A stretch of DNA of 64,000 nt, taken from Rosellinia necatrix. Taxonomy: Eukaryota > Ascomycota > Sordariomycetes > Xylariales > Xylariaceae. Under the pieces are notes generated by a model. That model saw only the letters and a list, made by a program, of their open reading frames with translations, ran no database searches and had not been told where the DNA came from. Of the stretch, positions 63,238 through 64,000 are shown in pieces. How positions within the stretch are numbered: position 1 is the first letter of the stretch; each line of letters begins with the position of its first letter. The DNA is taken from assembly GCA_021209875.1 (NCBI GenBank), contig JAGYVD010000007.1, forward strand, positions 1 to 64,000. The letters run 5' to 3'. Made by a program: the position numbers and the translations under genes.

Positions 63238-63485
63238 AGTTATAAATAACTAGTTTTTTTTATAGCGTGCGTAGCACATATAAAACATCTATATATTTAT
63301 TGCCAACTAGTGCGCACAGACCAGCTGTAGCACATAAACTAGACCTACTTTGCATACCTGCACTTAGCCAGAATTCTAATAGGCTAATTCCTTCCACTTA
63401 CTCTTTTCTTTTTTATCTATAGATTTTTATATAATATATCACTTATTGCTGGAGCCTTGACTTCTTATTTATAACTAGTGCAACA
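63238..63485 (+). repeat. 3' LTR of element Y (248 bp)
   Basis: Begins AGTTATAAATAACTAG and ends AACTAGTGCAACA, followed by the AGCAT duplication. It carries the longer subtype segment (AGTGCGCACAGACCAGCTGT). It is preceded by AAATAAAAT, the mutated polypurine tract. U3 is more mutated than in the 5' copy; U5 is better preserved. Confidence 0.87.
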
Positions 63486-63490
63486 AGCAT

Positions 63491-64000
63491 GTTATTAATA
63501 TACGCGGTATAAAAACGATTTAAAAAGTTTTAAAATATATTATTAACGTAGCGCTAGAACGTTATAAAAGCTTTATATAAATTAAAAAACCTTATTAATT
63601 ATTTAAATAATTTAAACTTAATTAAAAAACTATTTTTATTTATTTTTTTGATATTTTAATTTTATAAAAAGCTAATTTAACGTTTAATTTAATGAATTAT
63701 TTAATTTATAAAACCATTTTAAACGTTTTTTCAATTAAAAAAAGTATTAATTTTTTAAATAATATTATTAAACGTTTTATAATTATAACAAAAATAAAAG
63801 TTATTATTAACCTTATATATAAAAATATTAATATATTTATTAACAAGCTGTTTATTTATATATATTTTTATTTAATAGTTTAAAAAGTTTTTTAAAAGCA
63901 ACAAGGTTATTTTTCAATATATTATATAAAAAGTTTAATAAAACTAGTTTTTATGTTTTTAAATATTTATATTTAAATCTATTTTATAATTTATTTTAAA
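63491..64000. other. AT-rich DNA beyond element Y, no gene recognised
   Basis: Mutated DNA continuing the locus interrupted at 50,006. A 63-codon frame at 63,692-63,883 is made of Ile, Lys, Asn and Phe only and is not called. Confidence 0.6.

Larger units (their letters stand above)
50007..63490 (+). mobile_element. Ty3/gypsy chromovirus (family 2), outer copy Y, with two later insertions
   Basis: AGCAT flanks both ends (50,007-50,011 and 63,486-63,490). The 5' LTR is split (50,012-50,175 and 56,863-56,943) by element X, the interior runs 56,944-63,237, and the 3' LTR is 63,238-63,485. Without the nested parts, the interior is ~6.1 kb. Sense is plus. The RNase H end is readable near 61,272-61,360: LK*TK*TKLFLKYNF corresponds to the conserved LRQARWAEL...F.F pattern, followed after a frame slip by NVVANVL, the Ty3/gypsy PGK.N..ADALS motif. 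A chromodomain is readable at 62,766-62,880. Stops fit Gln, Trp and Arg codons altered by C/G to T/A transitions. A solo LTR of family 1 interrupts it at 59,450-59,633. Confidence 0.88.

Noticed and set aside
63692..63883. 63-codon frame near the window end
   Set aside because: Composed of Ile, Lys, Asn, Phe and Leu as expected for random A/T sequence.
1..64000. CRISPR arrays, rRNA and tRNA genes
   Set aside because: The tandem repeats have no unique spacers in a CRISPR-like arrangement, the telomere and sequence character are fungal, and no rRNA or tRNA signature was seen.

Overview
The window is a chromosome end of a filamentous ascomycete, probably a Pezizomycotina species. It opens with about 150 bp of CCCTAA telomere repeat. 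Most of the remainder is extremely AT-rich, stop-riddled repeat DNA of the kind produced by repeat-induced point mutation (RIP). No rRNA or tRNA genes were recognised, and there is one convincing intact protein gene.

Layout: (1) 1-8,465: telomere, a worn array of 62-bp repeats, two 9-bp minisatellites and AT-rich filler. (2) 8,480-16,262 and 34,605-37,262: copies of a composite subtelomeric module. Its parts, in fixed order, are a ~75-bp array carrying a palindrome, a decayed minus-strand gene with a 9-residue tandem repeat, a short second palindrome array, a 62-bp array, and a tail containing a short telomere-like motif. Further palindrome arrays lie at 18.5, 20.3 and 30.7 kb. (3) 21,821-29,993: a complete but mutated Ty3/gypsy LTR retrotransposon with 186-bp LTRs and a TTTAT target duplication. 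(4) 39,000-41,810: an island of ordinary base composition holding a three-exon gene (39,179-40,908, minus strand) for a predicted 542-residue protein with a putative PD-(D/E)XK-nuclease-like core. (5) 42,534-46,550: less mutated, T-rich DNA with a solo LTR, a pair of 259-bp LTR-like repeats and a 130-bp mariner-type MITE. (6) 50,012-63,485: two copies of a second Ty3/gypsy chromovirus nested inside one another in opposite orientation, forming a ~13-kb near-palindrome. A solo LTR of the first family sits inside the outer copy.

The nested insertions give a relative order: outer element, then inner element and solo LTR, with mutation of C/G to T/A in all of them. The solo LTR at 59.5 kb is the least mutated and is probably the youngest or was missed by RIP. 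Both retrotransposon families can be assigned because fragments of integrase, RNase H or chromodomain can still be read through the mutation-created stops. The gene at 39-41 kb appears to have escaped mutation because it is single-copy here.
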